A stretch of 5,787 nt of DNA. It comes from Pyramidobacter sp. GTDB lineage: Bacteria > Synergistota > Synergistia > Synergistales > Dethiosulfovibrionaceae. The stretch spans positions 1-5,787 of the forward strand of contig JAGAYQ010000360.1 in assembly GCA_017940445.1 (NCBI GenBank), written 5' to 3'. Of the stretch, positions 1 to 5,638 are shown one piece after another; the first letter of the stretch is position 1; every line of letters begins with the position of its first letter. Both the position numbers and the translations under genes were made by a program. The notes under the pieces were generated by a model. That model ran no database searches and was not told where the DNA came from. It worked only from the letters and a program-made list of their open reading frames with translations.

Positions 1-891
1 AGCGCCGCCGCGCTTGATCACTTCGGTCTCGATGGCCTTGAGGATGGCTGGGAAGTCACCGGCTACGCCGGAAAGGTCAAGACCAAGCGCGCCGGGGTAG
101 CCCATCAGCGGCGAGGGCACGTCGGCCTCGACGAACAGGCCGCCGAGCGCGGCGATCTGCTTGATGAGCGGCTCGGTATGAGCGTCGTTGGTGCAGAAGA
201 ACGCTGTCTTCTTGCCGAAACGGTCGAGCCACTGCGGCACATGCTCAAGGATGAACTGCTGCGCGCCGGCGACGCCGACGTCGCTCATGGGATCGGGAGC
301 CGTCTCCATGTGGAACTTGATGCCCATGTCCTCGCAGGCCGCCTTCATGATGTTGACGCGGCGCAGCTTGAGCTCGGAGCTGAGGTGACGGGGGAAGGAG
401 ATGTGCACGAAGTCAGTTGCACCCAGCTTCTTAGCACCGGCGATGATGAGGTAGCCGCGGGTGATCGCGTCGATGTTCGTCGCTAGGTCGGCAACGCTTT
501 CGATCGTCAGCGGGTCTTCCTGAGGCTGTCCGGCGAAGAGCAGGATGTCGGGGCGCTTCTCGCGGATGCGGCGGAACGCCTCGGTCGTGCCGGGCACGGC
601 CGTCATGACGACGACGACCTTCATCAGCGGATCGTCGGCGAACGCGGCGATCTGGCTGATCGTGGTCTCCATCTCGGCCATGAAGTTGTCGGGCATGGTC
701 ACATGCTTGATGTAGCCGCCGTTGGCCACGTCGCCGTAGCGGCGGATCAGCTCTTCGGCGCCGCGAAGGTTGTCCTCAGCCTGAGAGACCGTCTCGGTGC
801 AGACGCCGATGTGGAACGGCGCGTCAGCGAAGGCTGCTCCCGCAAAGCAGACGAGAGAAGCCGCCAGTAGTGCGATGAAAAACTTGCGCAT
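1..891 (-). CDS. DUF3798-family secreted (periplasmic) protein, 3' end cut by window edge
   Basis: The reading frame is open for 297 codons from the ATG at 891 to the window edge, so the C-terminus is missing. The start is supported by AGGAGGG (900-906) eight bases upstream. Residues 1-22 form a signal peptide (MRKFF, then a hydrophobic run, then AFA before DAPF) fitting signal peptidase I. Cys15 is not in a lipobox, so it is probably not a lipoprotein. The mature part has blocks I associate with DUF3798: YGD (52-54), MPDNFMAEMETTISQI (66-81), DDPLMK (86-91), PGTTEAFRRIR (100-110), HISFPRHLS (163-171), APDPMSDVGVAGAQQF (198-213), FFCTNDAHTEP (231-241) and PSPLMGYPGALG (259-270). The alternating strand and helix pattern resembles a type I periplasmic binding protein, so binding a small ligand for an ABC transporter is a reasonable inference, but the ligand is unknown. 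The downstream genes lie outside the window. It may be co-transcribed with the small secreted protein upstream (68-bp gap). Confidence 0.85.
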   Translation of the reverse strand, partial: MRKFFIALLAASLVCFAGAAFADAPFHIGVCTETVSQAEDNLRGAEELIRRYGDVANGGYIKHVTMPDNFMAEMETTISQIAAFADDPLMKVVVVMTAVPGTTEAFRRIREKRPDILLFAGQPQEDPLTIESVADLATNIDAITRGYLIIAGAKKLGATDFVHISFPRHLSSELKLRRVNIMKAACEDMGIKFHMETAPDPMSDVGVAGAQQFILEHVPQWLDRFGKKTAFFCTNDAHTEPLIKQIAALGGLFVEADVPSPLMGYPGALGLDLSGVAGDFPAILKAIETEVIKRGGA

Positions 892-932
892 TGCTGAATC
901 CCTCCTGAAACTCTAAAAATTTAATGATGCGT

Positions 933-950
933 CCGCGCCGCATGGCGCGG
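933..950 (-). terminator. GC-rich hairpin between two minus-strand genes (weak terminator or mRNA-processing hairpin)
   Basis: A perfect 7-bp stem CCGCGCC/GGCGCGG closes on a 4-base loop, 10 bases past the stop codon of the upstream gene. On the minus strand it is followed by a mixed AT-rich tail (ACGCATCATTAAATTTTTA) and not by an immediate T-run, so it would be a poor intrinsic terminator. It may partly uncouple the DUF3798 gene from the gene before it, or protect an mRNA end. No good promoter is visible in the 68-bp gap, which favours read-through. Confidence 0.4.
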
Positions 951-959
951 GTGATACCG

Positions 960-1445
960 TTAAAATGTGAACGACCTGGTCACGCTTTTGATGACGCCGT
1001 CGAAAAACTTCTGCGACGACTTGGGATAGACGAACATCACGGCGTAGAACGTGCCGTCTTTCAGCCAGTCGCGGCGGTAGACGATACGGCCCTTTTTGTC
1101 CAGCCACGAGAGCACGAACCAGCCTTCTTTGGCGTTGACGCGGCGATAGGCGATCCTGTGCCCCTGTGCGGCAAAGTCCGCCGCTTCTTTCAGCGAATGA
1201 TCGAGTACGTTGTAGCTGGCCCAGACGGAAAATTCCCCGTCCGGGGAAGAGAACTCGCCGGCTTTCAGCGCGCAGACAAAGCGCCGGCCGTCGCCGTTAT
1301 CGCTCTCGGGCAGCCAGTCGAAGCCTTCGGGAACGTCGAGCGAGTAGCCGAACCGCGCGTTCTCATACCGTGCCGCGAATACGGGAGCTGTGAAAGAAAA
1401 TAAAATCAAAAAAATCGCGCAAATCGAGCAGAGTAACTTTCTCAT
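960..1445 (-). CDS. Small secreted protein of unknown function, 161 aa
   Basis: The start is ATG at 1445. A GTG three codons upstream (1454) keeps the frame but lies inside the Shine-Dalgarno-like AAGGCGGTGA (1451-1460), which is spaced correctly for the ATG. Residues 1-24 are a typical signal peptide: MRK, a long hydrophobic stretch, and PVFA before ARYEN. The mature protein of about 137 residues opens with YENARFGYSLDVP (27-39), then PESDNGDGRRF (46-56). This layout recurs in small exported bacterial proteins of unknown role. The remainder is rich in aromatic and basic residues (EGWFVLSWLDKKGRIVYRR, 107-125; GTFYAVMFVYP, 131-141) and ends in a helix-like segment with KFFDGVIKSVTRSF. I see no catalytic motif, lipobox or membrane segment beyond the signal. 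It lies downstream of a terminated aminotransferase gene and upstream of the DUF3798 gene, and could share a transcript with the latter. Its product probably acts in the periplasm. I do not recognise a named family with confidence. Confidence 0.8.
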   Translation of the reverse strand: MRKLLCSICAIFLILFSFTAPVFAARYENARFGYSLDVPEGFDWLPESDNGDGRRFVCALKAGEFSSPDGEFSVWASYNVLDHSLKEAADFAAQGHRIAYRRVNAKEGWFVLSWLDKKGRIVYRRDWLKDGTFYAVMFVYPKSSQKFFDGVIKSVTRSFTF

Positions 1446-1450
1446 TTTCG

Positions 1451-1460
1451 TCACCGCCTT
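1451..1460 (-). promoter_or_regulatory. Ribosome binding site that fixes the start of the small secreted protein
   Basis: Minus-strand AAGGCGGTGA differs by one base from AAGGAGGTGA, the full complement of the 16S rRNA 3' end. Its last paired G (1454) is eight bases from ATG 1445. The alternative GTG start at 1454-1452 would sit within the site itself, so the ATG is preferred. Confidence 0.75.
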
Positions 1461-1505
1461 TTGTCATTGAAAAGTCAATTTTCGATAGATGCTAAAGCGT
1501 TTTCC

Positions 1506-1534
1506 AAAAAAGGAGGGGAAAATGGATCCCCTCC
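1506..1534 (-). terminator. Intrinsic terminator of the aminotransferase gene
   Basis: Read on the minus strand, GGAGGGG (1534-1528) pairs perfectly with CCCCTCC (1518-1512) around a 9-base loop, followed directly by six T's (1511-1506). It begins 23 bases after the aminotransferase stop codon. This strong 7-bp GC-rich stem should end most transcription before the secreted-protein gene, which would then need its own promoter in 1455-1505. No convincing -35/-10 pair is visible there. Confidence 0.9.
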
Positions 1535-1557
1535 GGTTTTGATGATGGTGAAAAGGC

Positions 1558-2787
1558 TTACGCCTTGATCCCCTCAGCTTCGGCCTTAAGCTCGACGATG
1601 GCAGCCGCGATGCGCTTGATGCCCTCTTCGATCACGTCGTTCGAGCAGTAGGTGTAGTTCAGACGGGCGTTGTGGATGCAGGCGCCCTCTTCGACCGCGA
1701 AGGCCGAGCCCTGGATGAAGGCGACCTTCTTGTCGAGCGCGCGGCGCATCAGCTGATCAGTGTTGACGCCGGGCACGTCGATCCAGTAGAAGAAGCCGCC
1801 CTGAGGCTTGACCCAGGTGACGCCCAGCGGTGCCAGATGACGCTTCATGCTCTCTTCCATGAAGTCGCGGCGCTTGCGGTAGTTGGCGATGATCGCCGGC
1901 AGATGCTGCGTGAGATAGCCCTTCTTGCAGTAATCGGCGACCAGCGCCTGATCGACGGAGCTGGAGCAGAGGTCGGTGCTCTGCTTGAAGACGCACATCT
2001 TGCGGATGATCGCGGGATCGCCGATGACCCATCCGGTGCGCGTTCCGGGCGCGAGGATCTTGGAGAACGAGCCGGCATAGAGCACGTTGCCGACCTTGTC
2101 GAACGAGAAGATCGAAGGCAGATGATCGCCCTCATAGCGCACGTAGCCGTACGGATCGTCCTCGAAAATGCCGATGTTGTACTTCTCGGCGATCTCGGCC
2201 AGCTTCTTGCGGCGCTCCACGCTCATCGTCATGCCGCCGGGATTCTGGAAGTTGACGATCGTGTAGAGGAACTTGACCTTCTTGCCCTCAGCGCGCAGCG
2301 ACTCGATCAGCGGCGGGATCTTGTCGACAAGGATGCCGTCGGCGTCGCAGGGGATGCCGCGGCACACGCCGCCGTGGTTCATGAACACCGTGATGGCGGC
2401 CATGTAGGAAGGATCTTCGGTGATGACCACATCGCCGGGATCGAGCATCGCCCAGCTGAACAGGTCGAGCGCCTGCTGCGATCCGGTGGTCAGGAAGATC
2501 TCGTCCATGCCCACCTTGCGGCCCAGACGGGGCTGCATGAACTCCGTCAGGAACTCGCGCAGCTCGACGTTGCCGTCAGTCGTGCCGTACTGGAGCAGCT
2601 CCGTGCCCTTGTCCTTGAGCAGATGAGCGCTCTCGTAGAACTCCTCGACAGGGAAGACCTCGGGAGCGGGCATGCCGCCGGCGAACGAGATCATGCCGGG
2701 CTGCTTGATCACCGCGAGGATCTCGCGGACGGGAGAAGGACGCGTGTGCGTCGCCTTGAAGCTGAAATTGTCATTCCACGTGCTCAT
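1558..2787 (-). CDS. PLP-dependent aminotransferase, class I/II (2-aminoadipate / LysN-like subgroup), 409 aa
   Basis: A cytoplasmic fold-type I transaminase that moves the amino group of an amino acid to a 2-oxo acid, usually 2-oxoglutarate. All hallmark residues are present: the N-terminal substrate region ISFAGGMPAPEVFP (33-46), QYGTTDG (66-72), TTGSQQALDLF (100-110), the Asn of QNPGG (Asn182), EDDPYG with Asp210 and Tyr213 placed to hold the PLP ring and hydroxyl, SFSK with Lys243 as the Schiff-base lysine, the phosphate-binding APGTRTGW (246-253), and Arg375 in NARLNY for the substrate carboxylate. Length is normal for the family, and there is no MocR-type DNA-binding domain. The frame extends 47 codons further upstream, but AGGAGG (2797-2802) nine bases before ATG 2787, and a promoter inside the extension, select ATG 2787. 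Substrate is not certain: 2-aminoadipate, branched-chain and aromatic amino acids are all possible. It is transcribed divergently from a 2-hydroxyacid dehydrogenase, which suggests linked amino-acid/2-oxo-acid metabolism. A terminator follows it. Confidence 0.93.
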   Translation of the reverse strand: MSTWNDNFSFKATHTRPSPVREILAVIKQPGMISFAGGMPAPEVFPVEEFYESAHLLKDKGTELLQYGTTDGNVELREFLTEFMQPRLGRKVGMDEIFLTTGSQQALDLFSWAMLDPGDVVITEDPSYMAAITVFMNHGGVCRGIPCDADGILVDKIPPLIESLRAEGKKVKFLYTIVNFQNPGGMTMSVERRKKLAEIAEKYNIGIFEDDPYGYVRYEGDHLPSIFSFDKVGNVLYAGSFSKILAPGTRTGWVIGDPAIIRKMCVFKQSTDLCSSSVDQALVADYCKKGYLTQHLPAIIANYRKRRDFMEESMKRHLAPLGVTWVKPQGGFFYWIDVPGVNTDQLMRRALDKKVAFIQGSAFAVEEGACIHNARLNYTYCSNDVIEEGIKRIAAAIVELKAEAEGIKA

Positions 2788-2796
2788 TATGAAACG

Positions 2797-2802
2797 CCTC
2801 CT
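2797..2802 (-). promoter_or_regulatory. Ribosome binding site of the aminotransferase gene
   Basis: AGGAGG on the minus strand, nine bases before ATG 2787. It excludes the upstream in-frame starts, which have no comparable site and overlap the promoter. Confidence 0.85.
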
Positions 2803-2905
2803 GAAAAATTCGCTCTCATGCCTGCGGCGCGGGAGCCAGTATCCATTTGCGCTCAGGGTCCGAGATCGAATATCCCGAAGCCGCTTGCTCAAATTTATTC
2901 TACAC

Positions 2906-2935
2906 ATTATACAAAATTTCCGGGGCAATATGCAA
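2906..2935 (-). promoter_or_regulatory. Promoter of the aminotransferase gene
   Basis: On the minus strand, TTGCAT (2935-2930) is followed after 18 bases by a perfect TATAAT (2911-2906). The start point should be near 2899, giving a leader of about 112 bases before the ATG. That leader shows only weak pairing (GAGC with GCTC around 2840-2860) and no riboswitch I recognise. Confidence 0.75.
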
Positions 2936-2997
2936 CAGCAAACTCAAAAGATTATTCTGAAAACTTTGTTCGTTTTGCTCCGTTTCAGGCAAGCTGC

Positions 2998-3026
2998 TTG
3001 ATGGGATTTTTACGGCATGGTATCAT
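2998..3026 (+). promoter_or_regulatory. Extended -10 promoter of the 2-hydroxyacid dehydrogenase gene
   Basis: TTGATG (2998-3003), a 17-base spacer and TATCAT (3021-3026), with TGG directly before the -10 giving an extended -10 (TGn) element. The start point should be near 3033, about 35 bases before the ATG. The -35 boxes of the two divergent promoters are 62 bp apart, and this gap is AT-rich. It holds a weak inverted repeat CTGAAA (2957-2962) / TTTCAG (2983-2988), which could be an operator but is not conclusive. Confidence 0.65.
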
Positions 3027-3053
3027 TCAGGCGCAGTCGAAGTTTGCCCGAAT

Positions 3054-3060
3054 GGGGGAA
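3054..3060 (+). promoter_or_regulatory. Ribosome binding site of the 2-hydroxyacid dehydrogenase gene
   Basis: GGGGGAA lies nine bases (from its last G) before ATG 3068. An upstream in-frame ATG at 3017 overlaps the promoter -10 region and would come before the predicted transcript start, so 3068 is the better start. Confidence 0.65.
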
Positions 3061-3067
3061 TGCATGT

Positions 3068-3997
3068 ATGAACGTTCTGATGATCGGAAATGTTCCACGG
3101 GAAACACAGACGATGATCGCGGCTGTTTTTCCGAAAGACTGGCGGATTCACTTCACCCTGCCGCGTGATGCGGAACCGTTCCTCAGTGAAGCCGAAGCTT
3201 TGATCCCCGAGCACGTGCGTGTGGACGAACGTTTTCTTGACGGCGCGCCGAAGCTGTGCATGATCCAGACCGGCGCAGGGTATGACAATATCGATCTGGC
3301 TGCGTGCACCCGGCACGGCGTTCGCGTCTGCAATGCGGCGGGCATCAACGCTGCGGCGGTTGCCGAGCACGCGCTGGCGCTCATTCTGTGCTGGCATAAA
3401 AATATCGCACTCCTTGACGGCTTTATGAAAAAAAGTGTTCCTGAACCGCTGCCAGCGTACCGCGGCGCTGAACTGGATGGAAAGACCGTCGGCATTGTCG
3501 GCATGGGACGGATTGGTTCGCGTCTGGCGAGTGCCTGCCGGGCCCTGGGCATGACGGTGCTGGGCTGCGGGCGCCGGCTGTTTGATCCCGCGCTTGGCGA
3601 GCAGACCGGGCTTGAAGACCTGCTGCGTCGGGCCGACATCGTGTCAATTCATCTGCCGCTGAACGACGAACCCCGGCATTCCTTCGGTGCCGCACAGTTC
3701 GCGATGATGAAGCCGGGAGCGCTCTTCGTCAACGTCTCGCGCGGCGCGCTGGCAGACGAAGCGGCTCTGATCGGGACGCTGCGCAGCGGGCATCTGGGCG
3801 GAGCCTGCCTTGACGTGTACGAGCAGGAGCCGCTGGCTTGGGACAGTCCTTTGCGAATGTTTGAAAACGTGCTCCTGACGCCACACACGGCGGGGCTTCC
3901 CGACGCGCCGAAGTTTCACCGCCGCCGCTTTGAGTTCTTCGCCGCCAACATCGCGCGCTTTTTCCGCGGAGAAAAGCCCGAAAACATGCTGAACTGA
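3068..3997 (+). CDS. D-isomer-specific 2-hydroxyacid dehydrogenase family protein, 309 aa
   Basis: A cytoplasmic oxidoreductase interconverting a 2-oxo acid and a 2-hydroxy acid with a nicotinamide cofactor. The N-terminal part of the catalytic domain carries QTGAGYDNID (67-76) and GINAAAVAEHALALIL (92-107). The Rossmann domain starts with GKTVGIVGMGRIG, giving the GxGxxG fingerprint at 145-150. The catalytic set is complete: Arg225 in NVSRGAL, Glu254 in DVYEQEP and His273 in TPHTAG. With 309 residues it is the minimal two-domain form and lacks the ACT domain of long SerA enzymes. At the end of the second Rossmann strand, where NAD-specific members usually have Asp, it has GRR (168-170), similar to the Arg-containing loop of glyoxylate/hydroxypyruvate reductases that prefer NADPH, so NADP(H) use is inferred. 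The substrate could be glyoxylate, hydroxypyruvate or a branched-chain or aromatic 2-oxo acid. It is divergent from an aminotransferase. No intrinsic terminator is evident before argH, so some read-through is possible. Confidence 0.9.
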   Translation: MNVLMIGNVPRETQTMIAAVFPKDWRIHFTLPRDAEPFLSEAEALIPEHVRVDERFLDGAPKLCMIQTGAGYDNIDLAACTRHGVRVCNAAGINAAAVAEHALALILCWHKNIALLDGFMKKSVPEPLPAYRGAELDGKTVGIVGMGRIGSRLASACRALGMTVLGCGRRLFDPALGEQTGLEDLLRRADIVSIHLPLNDEPRHSFGAAQFAMMKPGALFVNVSRGALADEAALIGTLRSGHLGGACLDVYEQEPLAWDSPLRMFENVLLTPHTAGLPDAPKFHRRRFEFFAANIARFFRGEKPENMLN

Positions 3998-4007
3998 CCG
4001 CCGCGGC

Positions 4008-4035
4008 TTGACATGTTTATTTCTTTGCTTATAAT
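4008..4035 (+). promoter_or_regulatory. Near-consensus promoter of argH
   Basis: TTGACA (4008-4013) and TATAAT (4030-4035), both perfect sigma-70-type hexamers, are separated by 16 bases. The start point is expected near 4042, giving a leader of about 75 bases. A promoter this strong on a biosynthetic gene suggests control by a repressor or by the leader. Confidence 0.85.
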
Positions 4036-4036
4036 C

Positions 4037-4054
4037 AACGATTGTTTATTCAGC
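4037..4054 (+). promoter_or_regulatory. Candidate ArgR operator (ARG box) over the argH start point
   Basis: AACGATTGTTTATTCAGC matches 14 of 18 positions of the known ARG-box consensus WNTGAATWWWWATTCANW. The right half ATTCA is perfect and the left half is degenerate. It begins one base past the -10 box and covers the predicted start point, a classic repressor position. No argR gene is in the window and the match could be chance in AT-rich DNA. Confidence 0.35.
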
Positions 4055-4060
4055 CTGAAG

Positions 4061-4093
4061 CGTGCTGTGAGCGTCAAAACGACGAGCAGCGCG
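4061..4093 (+). promoter_or_regulatory. Stem-loop in the argH leader
   Basis: An outer 7-bp stem CGTGCTG (4061-4067) with CAGCGCG (4087-4093, one G-T pair) encloses an inner 4-bp stem CGTC/GACG (4072-4075 with 4081-4084) and an AAAAC loop. It ends seven bases before the ribosome binding site AGAGGAG (4101-4107). No T-run follows, so it is not a terminator. It may affect mRNA stability or translation, or have no role. Confidence 0.4.
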
Positions 4094-4116
4094 GACGTTG
4101 AGAGGAGTTTTTAATA

Positions 4117-5505
4117 ATGCAGCAGGGAATGTGGAAGGGCCGTTTTCATCAGGATATGAACGCCAAGGTCCTGGCGTATTCGCAGTCGCTTGATCTCGAC
4201 TGGAGGTTGCTGCCGTGGGACGTGGCGGGCAGCAAGGCGCACGCGAAGGGGCTGGCGAAGATCGGCGTGCTCACAGGCGAAGAGGCGCAGAAGCTCTGTG
4301 CCGGACTTGACCAGATCGTTGAAGAGTACAAGTCGGGCGCTCTTGTCGGCAAAGAGGCGCTTGAGGACGTGCACATGAACGTCGAAGCCCGTCTGACGGA
4401 GATCGTCGGCCCGCTCGGGGGCAAGCTGCACACCGGGCGCAGCCGCAACGATCAGGTGGCCACGACGATGCGTCTGTATCTGCGCGACGTGCTCAAAGAC
4501 CTTGAGAAAGGTCTGCTCGACCTGATCGGAGCGCTGCTCGACCGTGCCGAGACGCACAAAGACGCCGTCGTTCCCGGCTATACCCATCTTCAGCAGGCGC
4601 AGCCCGTGTCGATGGGGCATTACTGGATGGCTCACGTTCAGGCGTTCCTCAAGGATCTGCGCCGCCTGCGCTTCGCGATGGAGTCCGTCGACGAATGTCC
4701 GCTCGGCGCGGGAGCGCTGGCCGGTTCCACGCTGCCGCTCGACCGCGCCTTCACGGCCGCTGAGCTTGGCTTCTCGCGCCCCACGGAAAACAGCATGGAG
4801 ACGGTCGCTTCGCGCGATCACTTCCTGGATATTTTATATTTCTGCTCGCTGTTCGGCGTGCACTGCAGCCGTCTCAGCGAGGACCTCATCATCTACTTCA
4901 CGAGCGAATTCGGCTGGCTGAAGCTGCCCGACGCGTTCTGCACCGGTTCCAGCATCATGCCTCAGAAGAAGAACCCCGACGTGCTCGAACTTACCCGCGG
5001 CCGTGCCGGCGGCCTGATCGGCCATCTTGTCGATCTGCTCGTGACGATGAAGGGCATTCCCATGACCTATGACCGCGACCTTCAGGAGGACAAGCGCGGC
5101 CTGTTCGCAGCCATTGATTCGGTGGAGCTGATCCTGCTCGTCCTGCCCGACCTGATCCGCAATGTGGAAGTCGACGAGGCCAAAGCCAGCGCTGGTTTTG
5201 CCGACGGACTGGCCCTGGCGACCGACATCGCCGAGATGCTGGTCCGCAAAGGGCTGCCGTTCCGCGAGGCGCACCGCCGTGTCGGCGCGCTCGTTGCCGT
5301 CTGTGTTGAGAAGAACGTGCCTCTCAACCAGATCGACGCCGCGACGCAGAACGAGTACCTGCCCGAGCTGGCCGGGGCCGATCTGAAAAAGGAACTGACC
5401 GCCCGCGCCGCTGTCGAGCGCCGCACAACCTACGGCGGAACGGCGTTTTCCGAAGTGGAGCGGCAGATCAAAGAAGTCAAAAAGCAATTAGGAATTAATA
5501 ATTAG
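4117..5505 (+). CDS. argH: Argininosuccinate lyase, 462 aa
   Basis: Cleaves argininosuccinate to arginine and fumarate, the last step of arginine biosynthesis, as a cytoplasmic homotetramer of the fumarase/aspartase superfamily. The protein opens with MWKGRF, the usual argininosuccinate lyase N-terminus. It contains HTGRSRND (105-112), VPGYTHLQQAQP with the conserved Thr156-His157 pair (152-163), PLGAGALAGSTLPLDR (195-210), and the superfamily signature GSSIMPQKKNP (277-287), whose first Ser (278) corresponds to the catalytic base. Length and domain order are normal and nothing essential is missing. The ATG at 4117 follows AGAGGAG (4101-4107) by nine bases. It has its own strong promoter and is not next to argG or other arg genes here. 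The last six codons (QLGINN) and the TAG stop lie within a heptad repeat forming the left arm of an inverted-repeat element, so the native C-terminus may have been altered. An intrinsic terminator follows 12 bases later. Confidence 0.97.
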   Translation: MQQGMWKGRFHQDMNAKVLAYSQSLDLDWRLLPWDVAGSKAHAKGLAKIGVLTGEEAQKLCAGLDQIVEEYKSGALVGKEALEDVHMNVEARLTEIVGPLGGKLHTGRSRNDQVATTMRLYLRDVLKDLEKGLLDLIGALLDRAETHKDAVVPGYTHLQQAQPVSMGHYWMAHVQAFLKDLRRLRFAMESVDECPLGAGALAGSTLPLDRAFTAAELGFSRPTENSMETVASRDHFLDILYFCSLFGVHCSRLSEDLIIYFTSEFGWLKLPDAFCTGSSIMPQKKNPDVLELTRGRAGGLIGHLVDLLVTMKGIPMTYDRDLQEDKRGLFAAIDSVELILLVLPDLIRNVEVDEAKASAGFADGLALATDIAEMLVRKGLPFREAHRRVGALVAVCVEKNVPLNQIDAATQNEYLPELAGADLKKELTARAAVERRTTYGGTAFSEVERQIKEVKKQLGINN

Positions 5506-5520
5506 TAATTAGTAATTAAA
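5486..5520 (+). repeat. Five tandem AATTAnn heptads spanning the argH stop codon
   Basis: Five consecutive 7-bp units read AATTAGG, AATTAAT, AATTAGT, AATTAGT, AATTAAA. The TAG stop of argH (5503-5505) is inside the third unit. Related heptad runs occur beside repeats in various bacterial genomes (from memory, not checked). Slippage here would change the argH C-terminus or the left arm of the flanking inverted repeat. Confidence 0.85.
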
Positions 5521-5558
5521 AACCGCACTGGGAACGTTCTCCAGTGCGGTTTTTTTTT
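5518..5558 (+). terminator. Strong intrinsic terminator of argH, probably bidirectional
   Basis: AAAAACCGCACTGG (5518-5531) pairs perfectly with CCAGTGCGGTTTTT (5541-5554) around a 9-base loop, followed by a run of nine T's (5550-5558). The A-run on the left gives TTTTT after the stem on the minus strand, so it can also end transcription of the convergent gene entering from the right. Confidence 0.93.
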
Positions 5559-5610
5559 GTGCGTGGCGACGCTTGAACGCGAAATTTAAAATAAAGATTT
5601 CCAAGCATCA

Positions 5611-5638
5611 ACACCCCAATCGGGTGTAAGGATTGGGG
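5611..5638. other. Alternative-folding hairpin or small pseudoknot in the convergent intergenic region
   Basis: Two overlapping stems exclude each other: ACACCC (5611-5616) with GGGTGT (5622-5627) around loop CAATC, and CCCCAATC (5614-5621) with GATTGGGG (5631-5638) around a 9-base loop. The loop of the first stem is complementary to GATTG (5631-5635), so an H-type pseudoknot is also possible on paper. On the minus strand the larger hairpin is followed by TGTTGATGCTT, a weak tail, so it could be a poor terminator for the convergent gene. I do not recognise a known RNA family. Confidence 0.55.

Noticed and set aside
178..486. Plus-strand open frames inside the first gene
   Set aside because: The minus strand is open for 297 codons with conserved DUF3798 blocks and a signal peptide; the plus frames are shadows.
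924..1403. A 159-codon plus-strand open frame over the small secreted protein
   Set aside because: No ribosome binding site or recognisable motif. The minus-strand product has a clean signal peptide and a strong ribosome binding site.
1455..1505. A promoter for the small secreted protein (TTGACT on the minus strand near 1477)
   Set aside because: No acceptable -10 box at 15-19 bases downstream of it. A promoter may exist here but cannot be supported from the sequence.
2788..2928. A 47-codon N-terminal extension of the aminotransferase
   Set aside because: It contains the promoter -10 box, has an unlikely Arg-rich composition, and is separated from the family-like N-terminus by a strong ribosome binding site.
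1672..3168. A 498-codon plus-strand open frame opposite the aminotransferase gene
   Set aside because: It is a shadow frame from GC-rich codon use. The minus-strand gene has full aminotransferase motifs, a ribosome binding site, a promoter and a terminator, while this frame gives low-complexity Ala/Asp/Leu/Arg-rich protein and runs through the promoter region.
3958..3976. Near-palindrome around CCGCGG at the end of the dehydrogenase gene
   Set aside because: It lies inside the coding sequence, has no loop or T-run, and is explained by the codons for FFRGEK.
4111..5487. Two long minus-strand open frames (4111-4821 and 4834-5487) opposite argH
   Set aside because: They mirror argH codons, show no recognisable domains and lack credible start signals. 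argH is unambiguous on the plus strand.
5614..5638. A CRISPR repeat remnant, because of the short palindromic CCCCAATC/GATTGGGG unit
   Set aside because: It occurs once, with no spacer-repeat periodicity and no cas gene nearby.
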